From positions 434,001-498,000 of the forward strand of contig CM074699.1 of assembly GCA_037367355.1 (NCBI GenBank): DNA of 64,000 nucleotides, written 5' to 3'. Shown here piece by piece: positions 47,421-60,428 of the stretch. Numbering within the stretch: the first letter of the stretch is position 1; each line of letters opens with the position of its first letter. This DNA comes from Neoscytalidium dimidiatum (taxonomy: Eukaryota > Ascomycota > Dothideomycetes > Botryosphaeriales > Botryosphaeriaceae). The position numbers were made by a program, and so were the translations under genes. The notes under the pieces were generated by a model. It ran no database searches, was not told the origin of the DNA, and saw only the letters and a list, made by a program, of their open reading frames with translations.

Positions 47421-50302
47421 CATTCGGCCTACCAATGTCGTTTCTTCATTCTGTTGCTGTTCTTTTTGTTGTCGTTGAGAGCATTTCCTTGGTTGAGAAA
47501 ATGGTAACGGACGAGCTTGGTTGGTGAGGACCAGGTTTTGTTTCGTCACCAGGCGTGCTTGTTCTTTTTGTTTGCATTTCACGGCGTCTTCGGTTGAATG
47601 GGTTTCTTTGGCAGGGCTTCTTGCTCGGAACTCCCGAGACTGAAGCTTGGGCAATAGCTCGAGCTAATTTCTTGCCTTGAGCGAGCATAGGCTCTTGAAA
47701 GTTTTTTCAAGGATCAGGCTTCTCACGGCTATCTTTTCCCTGGTTTGCATGGCATAGCATTCTTGGCTACGACGGATACGTTACGGAACTCACGACGGAA
47801 AAGAAGGCCTGACTATCTGCTACCTGGATTGGTGACGGATGGAGGATGGAGGATGGAAGATGCACGGAGATGAACAGGCGAAGAAGTATGGAAGGAAAGG
47901 AAGACACCACCACTCTTGGTGTCGTCATTGCGGTGGCGAAGGACGAAGAGTCGATAGCAATTGTGTTGGGCGGAGGGAACGGACCCCTACGATGAGTTAC
48001 TTCACTTCACCATGACACCCTCAGAAGCACGGAACTGCGTCTATTCCCCCCATCACCACACACACCCCCATACCCCCCCACTCAAAATATTATAAAAAAG
48101 CATAAATTATTACAGAAGACAAATCCTATCACATCGAGGGCTTGGCCCTACCACTAAACTCGGATCCAATGAAGTTCTTGAGCATTTTGCTGTCTTAAAA
48201 TGCTCTGGATGGTAAATGAGCGTCCTGTCTACGCGCTCTACTGGTCTATGATGACCATCCGTTCCGTATCTTGCTGATGAACGTGCTTGCGGCGCATCGC
48301 CTTGTCTATTTTGAGAGGTTTTCTACCTCACCTTCACAAGAATTGTCTCGATGCCAGCGCACAATTTTCAAGTCTCTGAAAAAGGGCCTGTGTGATACTA
48401 AACACCTAATTTTCATAATCTGATCCATTAAGAGTCTTCCTCCACGGCAATAGAAATATCTATGAATATTATTAGTATTTCTTACTCGCGAGTCTCAGTT
48501 CCGGTCCCGTCATCCTATCGGAAGGGAAGCTGAACTTCGCTTCACTTCGCTCCTGGAAATGAAAATCCCTAATCCCGCGCCACTCCTCACTTCCAACACT
48601 GCAACGCCCGTCCTGCCCAACTTCACCTAAGGACCGCTTTGCTGCTGCCACCGCCTTCTCTTGCCAGCGTCTACTTTTCCCCGGGGGGCCCTTCTCCCTC
48701 CATGATCGAGATCTTCCGAGGCGACGGCCGCAGCGCCACCACCCATGCGAGCGGCACTCCTTTCTTTCCTTCTTTCCTTTTTTTTTTTTTTCATGTGAAG
48801 GTGTTGACGGGCGAAGACGATAAGGATCGTAGCAGCACGCGAAAGGAACGCAAGCAATCCAACAGTGCCATTACCGCCGCCAGACGAGGATGGCGACGAG
48901 GGTGAAGGACCGTGATGGCGTGTCGTCCCGCGCTCTAGGCTGTCTCTGCGCCTCGTTGCTCTCACCTCGCTGTATACGCAATGGTCATCGGGAGGATTGT
49001 CGTGGTTGATGGTGGTGAGGCTGTTCTCTTGTGCCTCGTGGCTCTTTTGCTGAGGGAAGTGATGGGGTGGTGTGCGGTGGACTCAGTCTTTGCGGGAAGG
49101 CTTGGGAGGGGATTGTTCCGCGGCCGCTGAGGGCAAGGACGAGGGAAAAGCAAGAGGGGGAGGAGGAGGAGGTGGTGGTGGTGGTGGTAGCGAAGAGGTT
49201 GATTGCTTGTACACAGTTGATTGTGGAGTAATTGGATGGTTTCGTGCGTGTGGAGGGGCTTACTGCTCTTTTTGGGGAGGTACTGACAGTGGTGATGGAT
49301 ACTTCTGCAGAGGTATCGTCGCTGTCGTCATCATTATCGTCCTTGTTGCTTGGAAGGGAGGCCCGTGCGAGTGCTGGATGTTTTGGGAGGGGCTATAAGA
49401 GTATGGTAAGGTTAATGTGGAATATTTGGAGGTTGAAACTGCTATCTGAATGAACAGAGAAGCTTTTATGGATTCCTATGGCTAGATTGAATGACTTCAT
49501 GGGATGTTGGAAGCAGAAGATCTCCTCAAAGGCGAGGAGCCCCCAGAGGACACCACGCAGCACAGCCGGCCAATTGATGTTACTTAGATCTTTTCAATGC
49601 AAAGGGGTCGCCCACGCTGCCTCCATAGTGGAATCTGTTCCTCTAGTAATAATAGGAGGAATGGTGTTGACTCTCCAACTTAGATAGCTTTATACAAGCA
49701 GAAACAGGTCAGTCAGAAGATACAACAAGGTCATGCCGTTGAACTGATGCCTGGATAGCAGCAGCTTCCCGCTTCAGTGCTCCTTTTTGGGATTCAGTCG
49801 TTAGAAGTAGACAGCATTGGCAAAGAACATTTACTAAAGTGGGTCTTCGTCACACGCCTATGGCTAGAGCAGGCCGAATATCTGGCGGCTACACAGTTCC
49901 GAAGGACTGGTTCGAGACGTGTCCTTGGCACATGTTAGCAGCTTGGGAAGGTGCGACTGCCTCCTTGATAGGATTCGAGAGGCTTCCACCAGTGTGAATG
50001 CCTTCTTTTCTTCTGTTGCAGTCCAAATTCAAAAGCAGTGCCTTCCATAAAGCGTAATATGCGGATCACATGCAGGGTAAACGTGTGGTCCAAGCTTTTG
50101 CGGAATTTCTTCTAAGGTCTATATTAAACTTCCTCTTCCTCGACCTTCCTACACACTTTGGTTTTGTTCACTGTGCACTCCGAGGACCACAAGATCTTAC
50201 CACGCGCACACCACAACACCACAACCACAACACAACAACCTTACCTTCGCCTCACCACCACACCATCACCACACCATCATCTCACCACCACCACTCACCA
50301 CC
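47421..50302. other. 2.9-kb gene-poor spacer
   Basis: Contains a short GGATGGA-type repeat (about 47838-47864), C-rich runs near 48045-48078, a T-run near 48778-48792 and a (GGT)n stretch near 49172-49187. The last 100 bp before 50303 is an A/C-rich leader of CAC/CAA repeats. ORFs found are featureless. Confidence 0.5.
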
Positions 50303-51040
50303 ATGTCTGCTTCCAGTCAGCAGAGCACTTTCTTGGGAAGGGTCATCATCAAGTCGGGCAGAGAGGCGGTTGATGACGCCCGCGAGTGGAAGCCTACACG
50401 CGGTAGGCTGGACATGTGGACCGACATGTCCCAGCGCGGCCACGGAAGCATGACGGGCGTGGCGGCGGCCTGGGCAAGAGCCGGGGACTACCACTGGTCC
50501 GAGAGGACCAAGGCATTCTACAAGCAGATGTCTGGCAGAGAGGCGGAGCTGCGGGCAGTCAAGCTCGCGCTCGAGAACGTCAACTGGCTGCTGTGGGGGG
50601 ACGACAAGGAGGTCTTCGTCTGGTCCGACGAGAGGGACGGGCTGGGGATGATCCGCGACCACGTGGCCGAGACCTGCAGCGCCGTGGACCCGGAGGAGGA
50701 GTCCGCCGTCTGCGACCAGATCCACGACCTGGTCAGCAAGATCCAGGGCGGCCTGGACTGGGGGCGTGCGGAGGTGAAGGTGACCCTGGTCTGGGTCAAG
50801 GGCCACGCCCACAAGGACTTGCGTGGCGATCCTGTCTGGGGTAACTGCTGGGCGGACCACTGCGCGTCAGCGGTGCTTGACAACGGACGGTCGAAGATGG
50901 CGCGCGGGGACCGGGTTACCCGGCAGATCTTCCGCATGATCGACGAGCGGAAGGAGAGGGCCAGGCAGCAGACTGACGGTAAGTTCCCATAAACTGACAA
51001 TTCCCTCCCTGTTCATAAGAATGTGATAATCGCAGCTTAG
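50303..51040 (+). CDS. Stand-alone RNase H-fold protein
   Basis: Exon 1 (50303-50978) and a minute second exon (51036-51040) give 226 residues; without splicing the frame ends at 50992 with a similar product. The motif order of type-1 RNase H is visible. There is an Asp in MWTDMS (D41), a Glu in REAELRAV (E82) and an Asp in VWSDE (D109). VWVKGHAHKD (H168) and GNCWADHCAS (D185) complete it. All four metal-binding acids are present. Type-1 RNase H enzymes cut RNA in RNA-DNA hybrids. There is no hybrid-binding domain, reverse transcriptase or transposon flank, and spacing between motifs is wider than in cellular RNase H1. It may be a domesticated element-derived domain. It is preceded by a CAC-rich leader. 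Whether it is catalytically active is unknown. Confidence 0.75.
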
Positions 51041-51813
51041 ATGAACTAAAAATGGCTTACGAGTGGTGCGTAGCCATGGGCCAACTGGATTGAGGGGATG
51101 GATGCGGAGGATACTGGATGGTGGCGGGTTCAGCGTCAGAGAAGCGTAAGTTGGACCTCCTATCAATCTCTGAAAACGGCGGTCACTGGTCTCATATATT
51201 TGGCAGATGCACGACATGGATTCTTGGGGGTGAGCGGGGGAACGGGGAAAGCGGCTTCGGGCCGGCAAGAGAAGGCACACCAGCGAATGGCTCGCACTTC
51301 TACGTAGTGCTGGTGACCAGTAGCCCGGAGCTTTGTAGAGCAAGCTCTTGCTGTGACGGGTGAAGCAAAGACGAGCCACAATATATTGGAAGCGGAAGGG
51401 AATTGACCTACTGCACTCAAGACCCTAACATGCGCGACACGGATATGAGTCGTATAAAAATTCAAGGTTTGATATGCACACCAAATCATGTCTCGAATAG
51501 AAGAGATTATCTATGTAGAATGAGCGGAAACAAGCAAAGAACAAGATCACTGAAGAAGTAACAAGGAAATACTCTTAAGAAAAGACTGTCAAAGCACAGA
51601 TGGTGAGCAGTCCGCACAACTACAGTCCCAAATCTAGCAGTTCCCCAGTCAGGCCGCCAATCTAACAGCAGTCTTTCCGGCACCTAGCTATTTTCATCGA
51701 CCGACCCTTTTGAGATAGCTGCACGGCGTGCACAATACAAACAACCAAGCCGATGTCAGAGCGTCTGCTTGCCACTTCCCGACTTCCTGCTCCCCTGCTC
51801 ATCCACCGCCTTG
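51041..51813. other. Spacer between convergent genes
   Basis: A 3'-3' spacer of about 770 bp; nothing recognisable. Confidence 0.5.
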
Positions 51814-52949
51814 TCATCCTTCCCGTTCCCGCTCTGCTCCAGCGGAATCTCCGACTCCGCGGTACGCGGGCTGTCCTCCACCCGAGGCTTCACCATCCTC
51901 TTGGCCCCCTCTCTTCTTCGCCGACGGCAGCAGCACGGCAGGGTCGACGACGTTGTACACGCCCACGGCCAGCACCATCATGGCGGCATCGAGGGCGATG
52001 AAGTACCGCTCGTGCACGATCAGGTAGCCGCGCCACCCCTGCAGCAGCTCGACCGTGCGGTAGATGCCGCGGATGTAGATGGCCGCGACGCTGAGCAGCA
52101 TGGCGGGCAGCACCGCCGTCGTCGCCCGGGGCGGCAGCCTCGACAACGGGGCCCCGGCCACAGCTATCCGCCGCCGGGCACCGCCGGCGCCGCCCGCGGC
52201 CCAGCACCGCCGCAGGAAGTCGCCGAGGAGGAGGACGAAGGCCGTCATCGCCGCCATCTGGAACACGATGCCGGCGACCATGACGTTCGTGCCCGTCGCG
52301 GTCGAGGTGCCGTTCCTCTGCGCGATGGACGCGAGCGCGCCGCCGACGGCCTGCACGGCGAGCGACACGCCGTCGCAGGCGCAGAAGACGACGAGGTAGG
52401 CTGCCGGCGAGAGCAGCGACGAGGAGCGCCCCGCGTGGCTGATCAGCGTGCCCAGGACGATGTAGGCCGCCGCGGAGAAGAAGGTGGGCGCCATGATGAG
52501 CGTCGTTATCTGCATCAGGAAGGCCGAGTCGTTGTACGGACATTGCGAGGACCAGGTGCGACCGGCCCAGCCGATGAGCTCGGCTGCGGTTGGCGAGGAA
52601 AAAAAAGAGGCGGTTAGCGGGTTTGTTGGGGTTGCGGGTGTTTTGTGTGTTCGACTGCTTGTTTTTGGGGGTGTGCTGGGGAGGAGAGGGGGGTTGTTGT
52701 GTGGGAACACTCACTCAGTGCGCCGGTTGCGCACACGTAGCTGGTCCATTGTCGCTTGCGCACGCCTTGCACGATGTGGCCGGTCATAGAGAGCCCGAAA
52801 AGAACCACGAAGACGATCCCGGCTGACAGGTGTGGGACATAGTCGTAGGAGGTTGGTACGTTGGGCATCAGTGCAGTGCAGCCCTTTCGATATCCGTTCA
52901 TCTCGTCCGCTGAGGGCCGGGTCGTGGGCGTTGGCACTGTTGCGGACAT
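51814..52949 (-). CDS. RTA1-family seven-transmembrane protein
   Basis: Two exons (52949-52715 and 52583-51814) give 334 residues. Seven hydrophobic segments are visible, starting with AGIVFVVLFGLSMTGHI. The RTA1 hallmark region ELIGWAGR is followed by MQITTLIMAPTFFSAAAYI, and the seventh helix contains FIALDAAMMVLAV. The family (RTA1, RSB1 and fungal relatives) comprises plasma-membrane or ER proteins tied to sphingoid-base export and resistance to toxic lipids or sterol-targeting drugs. The charged C-terminal tail (after VLLPSAKKRGG) is cytosolic by family topology. The intron lies just before the hallmark. Substrate unknown. The upstream region is a normal 1-kb spacer. Confidence 0.9.
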
Positions 52950-53962
52950 GTTCAGCGGCGAGAAAGGATTTCTCGAGGAGGGGGGACTCTGCTGTTGTGT
53001 CTGTGGTGTTCCTAGAGAGTAGACGCGATACGCTTAAGTGGAACAATCGGGTAAAAGGGAGGATATTGGGCAGGCTTGATTAAATGAAGGCTGGCGATGA
53101 AGTGACGAACGTGGGAAACAGGGAGACGAGCGGAGTATCTATGAATTTTGACTGAGGCTGTGCCCACCGATAAGTCATCTCGACCCTAGTTCAGTCTCTC
53201 ACTATGCCTATGGATGCGTGCACGCCTGAGCTTTGCGCTTTAGCCGCTGCTGCGCTCACCAACGATGATCTTTCAACGTTGAGTGGCTTGGCTGCTGAAA
53301 TTACCCCTACAGGGGCATATCCGTGCTGATAAGGATGCTGTTCCTTATTTCTTCAAGTGGTGAAGCCGGTTCTTGCCAATGTTGGGCGCTGATGTATAGG
53401 CGTACGCAAGACCAAGCCGAATTCTGAGGGCCAAAGCCACCCACGATGGCCAAACGGAGGGGTTCATTATCTACGAGAAGGCTGTATGCGAAAACTGCCC
53501 ACCACAAGCGCCCCCGTGTTGCGATCTTGCCACACCCTTCGGTTACAGGATATCATTGTGAGCGTGAGAGTCGGCGACACGGTGTTTGGAGAATGGAGCG
53601 CAGGCGGCACAGAATTGCCTGTTCAGGCAAGCCTGTGCGTTTGATCCTGGTTCTTGGCAAGGATTATCTCCCCACAGTCGGCGAGTCGGAGGTTCGCGCG
53701 CGCCAATGATGCACGCTTTCGGGATTGTGGCGCGAGGGCGAGGCACATCTGGAACTTATGAGGAAAGGCTGGAACCAAGGCACAGGAGCTGTGATCATTG
53801 TTGACGTGGTCTGCTTGCAGAGATTTGTGCGGCGTCTATCTATGGTCTTGGGAAAGCAGGGAGGCTGTGCCAGACGCGAAAACAATCTAGCCTACTATGA
53901 CATAAGGACAGGCAGCCGAGAGAAAAGTCGCCAGATCGTGAGAAGTGAAAGATGCATATTCT
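52950..53962. other. Spacer between two minus-strand genes
   Basis: About 1 kb containing the RTA1 promoter; no further feature recognised. Confidence 0.5.
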
Positions 53963-55315
53963 TCAAAATTCCATAGCGTATTGCTTCAACGCCAGGTAGT
54001 CATCCATATGCAAGTCAACAGCACGCTGGATGACTTCAGCATTCTCCAGCCCAAATTCCTCAACCCAGGCTTGGAAGTCATCCTTGGGATCGCGCTCAGC
54101 CTTTTCAGGGGAAGACTTTGTTAGCAAGTGTCAGCCGTGCATATAGAATATCTCCAACACGCAATTAGAGGAACCGCAGTTTCGTTTCGTCATGTAGGGA
54201 CGCTTCGGATAAGGGGTGGAAATCAGCTTACCTTGCCGCCCGTACGAAACCCCTTTGTTTTCAGAACACCGTGGTGGAAATAGTTATGGAAGCCCCAGCG
54301 ATCAATCAGACGCGTTGCACGCTCTTGATCCTCCGCACTACCCCAGTCCAGCATCCCGGGATCGTACGGGATGCCAGTACTTTTGCAGTAAGCCTGCACC
54401 ACCTCCTCTGGCTTACGGGTCAGGTCCGACGCATCGATGATGCATATTTCTACCTTATCATCTTCGAGACCCCTTTTCTCATCTAAGGTCTCCTCCAGGT
54501 CAATCTTGCCCTTGGCTTGTTTAGGCCCAATGATGCCTTCCGACCGTAGATACTCCACAAGGCGTCGCAGCTCGACGTAGCCCGCGTCGTCGGTGTTGAA
54601 TTTCACCACTTTGCTCTTGTCCTTGCTCTTGGGCATGGCCAGCCGGTAGTAGCTGGGCACTGAGAATCGCGGGTGGCGAATTGAGAACGTGAAGTGGAAC
54701 TTCTTCAGCTCTGACTTGGGAAGAAGCGTCGGGTTTCCCGGCTCGGGAAGTCTAGATCCCAGAGAAGGGGGGATCCGGACCTTCTCTCCAGGGGCAGGGA
54801 AGATGAAGAAGGCCATGTCCTTAATGAAGACACGCTTGCCCTGTACTCGATGTTTGAGTAAATTCTCCATGGTGACGCTATCCGGACATGAAGGCTTACC
54901 TCAGAGTTTGCCTGCCTGTTTGTCTGGTCGATATCATCCAAGACCGCCTTGTACGTCTTGTCCTGGACTCCGCTCTTGTGCCTGACATCTGCGTACCGCC
55001 CAAGCTGGGTCTCGGGGCCCATCCAATACGCATCTCCGAAAGGTTCATGGATTGGAGAGATGTGTCTGTCGTTCTGAATGAATATCTAAGATAATTTAGT
55101 GCCACTACCCTCGGATATTGGGTGCAACCTGGAGTGGAGAAAGGGATCGGACGGGGCCCATAGACAAGGGGGCTCCAGATTTTGACTCATAAAGGTGCTG
55201 CTTGCGAGTGACATGGTACGCGGCCCGCATTGGTGATACATACTCTTTCGAATGCAGTTGAGCAAGCCCGAGCATGGGACAGATGCAAGATGGGCTTCTT
55301 GTAACCGGGTTCCAT
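53963..55315 (-). CDS. P-loop sulfotransferase-like protein
   Basis: Four exons (55315-55244, 55085-54900, 54840-54232, 54100-53963) give 334 residues with all junctions in phase. The first exon encodes KPILHLSHARACSTAFER, the 5'-phosphosulfate-binding-type loop seen in this fungal P-loop family. HEPFGDAYWMGPE and GKRVFIKDMAFF follow. FTFSIRHPRFSVPSYYR corresponds to the 3'-phosphate-binding strand and Arg/Ser. The C-terminal exon (DDFQAWVEEFGLENAEVI, ending LALKQYAMEF) is also typical. Such proteins are annotated as sulfotransferase-like or branched-chain-aminotransferase-like P-loop proteins; activity is mostly unproven. Likely cytosolic. It is divergent from the MFS carrier to its right across 1.7 kb. 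The start is fixed by the loop lying 10 residues in. Confidence 0.82.
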
Positions 55316-57005
55316 TTTGTCAGGAACTCAAAGATCGTAATGAATAGAATGTTCAGGGATGAAGCGCAGGTAGCGGCAGTCATCTAGATCCAACAGACCA
55401 CGGTCGAGGACTTTATACCAATGTGAAAGGACAGCGGCTTGAAGCAAATGTACAATTTTGATTGCAAGAGTCCCATCCTCATGGATTGCTTTTTTGGCGA
55501 GATTCCAATTTCAGCGTGACCTAGTTGTTGAGAAACTCTCCTTTATCGCAGCAGAAGGCTGAAAACTTCAAAGCTGTCCTTCCTGATTGCTCGCTAGACA
55601 TCTCGCCTGCAATCCTCGAGGTGTCAGTGTCGGAAGGAAGATAGAGATGCAAGGCTGCTTTCGATCGGCGACAAGCAAGGCTGCCACTTTCATGCGATTT
55701 CGAGGGCACGACGCTCCTTCCTAGGGCTTGAAAACGCACCAGCCATACCGGGGTGATGTAATATAGGTCCGGTCGAATATAATGATTATTGCAGGGTTTG
55801 GCGAGGCTGCACGAACAGGATGCACCAGGAACCGAAAAGGAAGGACGCAGGCAGCTGTGTTGGCAGATCCAGAGCGAGAGGTATGCTGACGCGTCCTCCC
55901 AATGTACACTTGGAATCCAAACGGCGATGTGGTGTCCTTCCGAAGAGTGGCAACGATAAGCGGATTTGGCCCCGCCGATGTGTGCGGAAAATCCAAAGTG
56001 TTCTGCGATAACGAGGCCACCTCCCTGAATTATCCCTCACCCGCCTCGAGGCTTCTGGGCGACATCGGCATGTGGAACGGCAGAGCAAGCTCGACAGCTT
56101 CCATAGTAGAGGGAGGTCCGTGAACTAGGGTCGACGCCTGTTATTTCTTCTGGAAAGAGAACATCGGGGGTCGGCGGTTTTTGAGCAGATATTTCTGCTC
56201 CGTTGAAAACTTATTGCTTATTGTGCTTTGCAAACACCGATTGAAAGAGAGGAAGTTGACGTTGAAATAGACATATATCGAGCGTTGCGCCATAGTTCGT
56301 GATAATTGCGAACGACCTGAGAGCCGCTTGACGAGTCCAATGCGCACTAGATTGAGGGCTGCGTATCGGTCCAGCCGCCCAATCCACCACCTTGGCCCGG
56401 CCCGCAAAAAGAAGCCCCAGGCCTACTCCCGAAGTCTTGCGCCGCGCTCTAGCTAGCCGAGCGCTTAGTCCAGGAAGATGCATCACCTGAGAGCTTAACC
56501 AGTGTGTTGTACAATGACGCTCCTGCAGAATCAGAGCCAGGTTGGCCGCTTTTTTCTGCAAGATAAGGAACCGAGATCGGCCCCACGACGACTTCAGCAT
56601 CCTTACCTCATCCCGGCGATACCCTGAATTTTTGCATATGCAAGTATTGAACCGGATAAATGCCCGCCAAAGGCGCTGTGCTCCATTGCCCTGCTGACGA
56701 TCTCTTGGCGGGCAGTGGTGTTTCATAGTTACCAAATTTCCGGACAAGGGAGCCAGAGGTCCTCGATTGCGTTGCCCGCCATCGTTGAGGCTCATGTCGT
56801 CGGCGATTCTGAATACCTCAACTCCGACGTGGCGGACACCGGAAGATGCTGACGGCCGTCTTTCAACAAAATCGAAGGCGACATCATAGTGCAATTGCAC
56901 GAAGGCGTAAAGCTGACATCCACGAAGTATGAGAGCCTGGAATCACCTTGTCCTATCTCCCCAAGTTTTCTGCGGCCTTCCTCACGGCGGCAGTAATCCA
57001 GCAGA
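55316..57005. other. 1.7-kb divergent spacer
   Basis: Upstream region of both the sulfotransferase-like gene and the MFS carrier. A 229-codon minus-strand ORF (56211-56900) has no recognisable family features and is not called as a gene. Confidence 0.5.
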
Positions 57006-58840
57006 ATGGCACAGAAGAAAGGGGACCACCAGAAGAACCCAAGGTCATTCTACCTGGCCTTAGCCTCATTGTTTCTCATTCCTTTCTCGGCTTCGGTCAA
57101 TGCCGTCATTCTGTCCTCTGCCTTACCGGCTATTTCGTCTGCACTCGGTGCCGGTTCCAGCAAAGCTTTCTGGTGTGGTACCGGCTTCCAGATTGCCCGA
57201 ACAGTGACCACCCCGGTTTTTGGTGCTTTCTCAGAAGCTTTCGGGAGGAGGAACACTCTATCCGCGGCTCTCATTGTGTTTGCTGTGGCGACCGGGTTCT
57301 GTGCAGCAGCTCAGAGCATCGACTGGCTACTTGCGGCCCGTGTGGTATTATCCTCTCCCTGTGCTTGTGTGATTTTTGTTGACAATTTCGACCCAGGTTC
57401 AAGGAGCGTCATCCGGAGGGCTCAATGCCGTGGTTGGGGTTGTCATCACGGATATGATAGAGCTACGCAACCGTGGTAAAGTTACCGGAATCTTTGCATT
57501 TAGTCAGTTTCTCGGATTACCCGGAGGACTACTGCTAGGTGGGGTGATCACACAGTATACGTCTTGGAGATGGTAAGCAGACTTTCTGGGCCGTCAAGGA
57601 ATGTGCTGACTCCTTTCTTAGGGTATTTGTGATATCCATCCCGGTATGCCTGGTCGCAATGGTTGGCGTGTTCCTGTTCCTTGACCTTGAGCCGCCGGAA
57701 GCAACATTCCTCGTAGCTGTGAAGAGCATGGACTGGGGTGGAATGTCCATCCTTTGTGGTGCAGTAACCGCATTGATGTACGGCTTGACAACCGGAGGAA
57801 CGCAAAATCCATGGAGTTCCGGGGAGGTGGTTGCTACCATTGTTGTAGGAGGCCTCGCGCTGATTGCATTTTGCGTGTACGAATCGTATCATCCAAGGCC
57901 CATGATTCCGCCCCGTCTGTTTGGGAACCGTACTTCGGCAGTTGGCTTTGGTGCCTCCTTTCTCCACGGATTCATCTTTTGGGCAATGTCTTCGTACATG
58001 ATCCTGTACTTCATCAGCAGCCAAGATCATTCTCTTTTCCGGGCGTCTCTGGACTGTTTGCCTGGTATCGGGATGCTGGTAGTTTCGTCGGCTTCGTCGG
58101 GGTTCATTTACGCCAAGCTGCGGCGGTTCCAGAAGATCCTAAATGTTGCGTGGGCTCTGGTTGTAATCGGAACTGCACTGCTCTCCACGCTGCGTCCAAG
58201 CTCCGGACCCGGAAAGTACTATGGCTATCAGGTCATCGCGTCCATCGGCGGGGGCATGATATTACCAGGACGCTTGCTTTCGGTGCAAGCATCACAGAAG
58301 CCTGAAGATGTAGCGATGGCTACCACAACAACGGCTTTCATGTTGAGCATCGGGCAGGCCTTTGGAATGGGAATCGGCGGCAGCGTTATTCAGAACAGAT
58401 GGGATGATTTGGTGAATGATCGCCACCTTCCATCTCCATACCGCATCCCATCATCAAAGGTGGAGAGCGCATACAAGATTGCAAGGGCATTCCCAAAGAA
58501 AATCCAAAGCATCTACAGCGACATCACGGCTCAGAGTATTGCGACGCTGTTCATCTTCTGTTGCGCTCTTTCAGCCGTCGGATTCCTGACAAGCTTCATC
58601 AGCAAAGATTTAAGCTTGGACAAAGATGACAGAGGTCGGCAGAGGTTCAGGGGCGGCAAGAAGAATCAATCGCAAGATGTCGAAACACCGTCGGAGCAAT
58701 CTGCAGACTCGGCGGTCCGCGCGGAGAGGTCGCCGGCTCCTTCGATGGCGCAGATCGAGCTTAACTCTTCTCCTGATGCAGTTCGCTTGGACATGGTAGA
58801 GACAAGGTCGAATCGCTCCGTGAAGTCAGTGAAAGCATGA
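57006..58840 (+). CDS. MFS multidrug transporter (DHA2-like, 14-TM type)
   Basis: Three exons (57006-57344, 57397-57572, 57622-58840) give 577 residues. The start MAQKKGDHQKNPRSFYLA is directly followed by the first helix. The TM2-3 loop contains the motif-A sequence GAFSEAFGRRNTL. VVQGASSGGLNAVVGVVITD follows and GLPGGLLLGGVI (motif-C-like) comes next, all typical of drug:proton antiporters of the 14-helix family. The hydrophilic C-terminus of about 75 residues is Ser-rich. The carrier probably exports toxic metabolites or drugs at the plasma membrane; the substrate is unknown. Its neighbours, a sulfotransferase-like protein and an MBOAT acyltransferase, could be tailoring enzymes of one small pathway, which is speculative. 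Confidence 0.9.
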
Positions 58841-60428
58841 ACGCAGCAAAAGAACAGGAAGAATGGTCGAGGTAGACATGACGTCACAACACTTTAGCAC
58901 GGAATTAGACTTTGCCGAGAACTTCGGCATACACTTTCTACTGCTATGAATGACGTGTAGATGGTAGATAGCTGAAGCAGCAATGTAAGCCTTGTCAGCT
59001 CAAAGTCTTACTTCTTCTCGGCAGTGCACGTTGCAGCCATTTGCCTTTCGCCAACGTACCGGTTGCTTTCTGAAAGTTCGCCGATGCAAAGTCCCGATCC
59101 CCGATGACGCCCTTGACCTATTGGTGCCCCGTCGGCCTCGCCCCTAGCCGAACACTCCAAAATGTGATGCCCTTGAGCAAGCACCTGCGCCGGGCAGCCA
59201 GACGAAGACCACGACGTCCACCTGCCATTCTCGGGAACGCGCGCGGCTACGGACCGTGACGTCGCTAAGTTTTGGGCCTCCCACGTCAGACAAGGATCTT
59301 TAAGGCCTGATCCCTACCCAGTAAATCCTTCGGACGATTCATACAACCGGGGGAACATGATCGTCGTGATGAAAAAGAGCTATGCATGGCCGGAGCGAAC
59401 GGTCGAGGAGATCTCGTGCTATAGATCTGCGCCGCAAGCGCTGACTTCACACTAAGCCTTACTTTGTGTTACGAAAGTGAGAGCTCCACACAGTCTGGAT
59501 AACAATATCCCGCTCGTGATCGCCTTTGTAGAGCTCCGCTGCAACTGTCAATGGCCTTGAAACTGCAAGTGCTGCGTAAGTCGTGGGCAACACAAGCGGA
59601 TACGATAGCACAGCTACCTGCAGGAATGATGGCCTGCGCTCGAAAGCCAATCAATCCGCCCACGCTGCTCTCGCTCTGGCTACAGAGACTTACTCGCCTT
59701 CCAAAGGTATCTGCCACCAGGACATCGAGCCAATACTCAACCAGTAGGCAATTCGGTTTCACTTCTGAACAGATTACCGGCGTGCAATTCAGGAAGTTGC
59801 GGGGACCGCCGCTACTTGCAACATTCCATCTTTCGTCAGCTGCTTGCGCGAGTTAATGATAATTTCTCCCGAGCTACTTCGGCTTGTGGGGCTCATGCTA
59901 CCCACCGATACTGTACGCAAGAAACTTCTAATCAGCATGCACGACCATCATAGCTGATACTGAGGTGACTCTTATAGCATTCACTCAAGTATTCGGAAGA
60001 TAATGATATTCAACTACGCCACAGCTTTCAGAATCCTTTGAAGCTTCTTTCAATCATATCAATGAAATGTAGTCTGAGCCTCTGAGGATCAATTCCCAGG
60101 GCCACCACACATTCATCGCATCAGGTGGGAATGGAACTGCCCTGGAAGTGCTCGTTTACAGGTCCTCACACCCCTGTCAAAGTCCCAACCACACCACATG
60201 CATGCTTCTTGGAACTGTACCTTCTCCAACGACCTGCCGTAACAGTCTTCTACCGACAAGTCACTGCTATCCCTCCCACTTCTCTAGCAGATAGCAAGAC
60301 CACTTTGGTCCATCAACCGTTCCTTTAAAACCACGAAGTGATACCACCAAGCAACTCGGATCGTGCCTCCAATCTTCCTCACACCCATCCCACACTTCCC
60401 TTCCACCCGTCCCTTCAAAGCGCCCATC
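58841..60428. other. Spacer between MFS carrier and MBOAT gene
   Basis: About 1.6 kb; short ORFs only. Right end is the promoter and C/T-rich leader of the MBOAT gene. Confidence 0.5.

Noticed and set aside
56211..56900. 229-codon minus-strand ORF
   Set aside because: No recognisable family, no splice or promoter support, and located in the shared upstream region of two genes.
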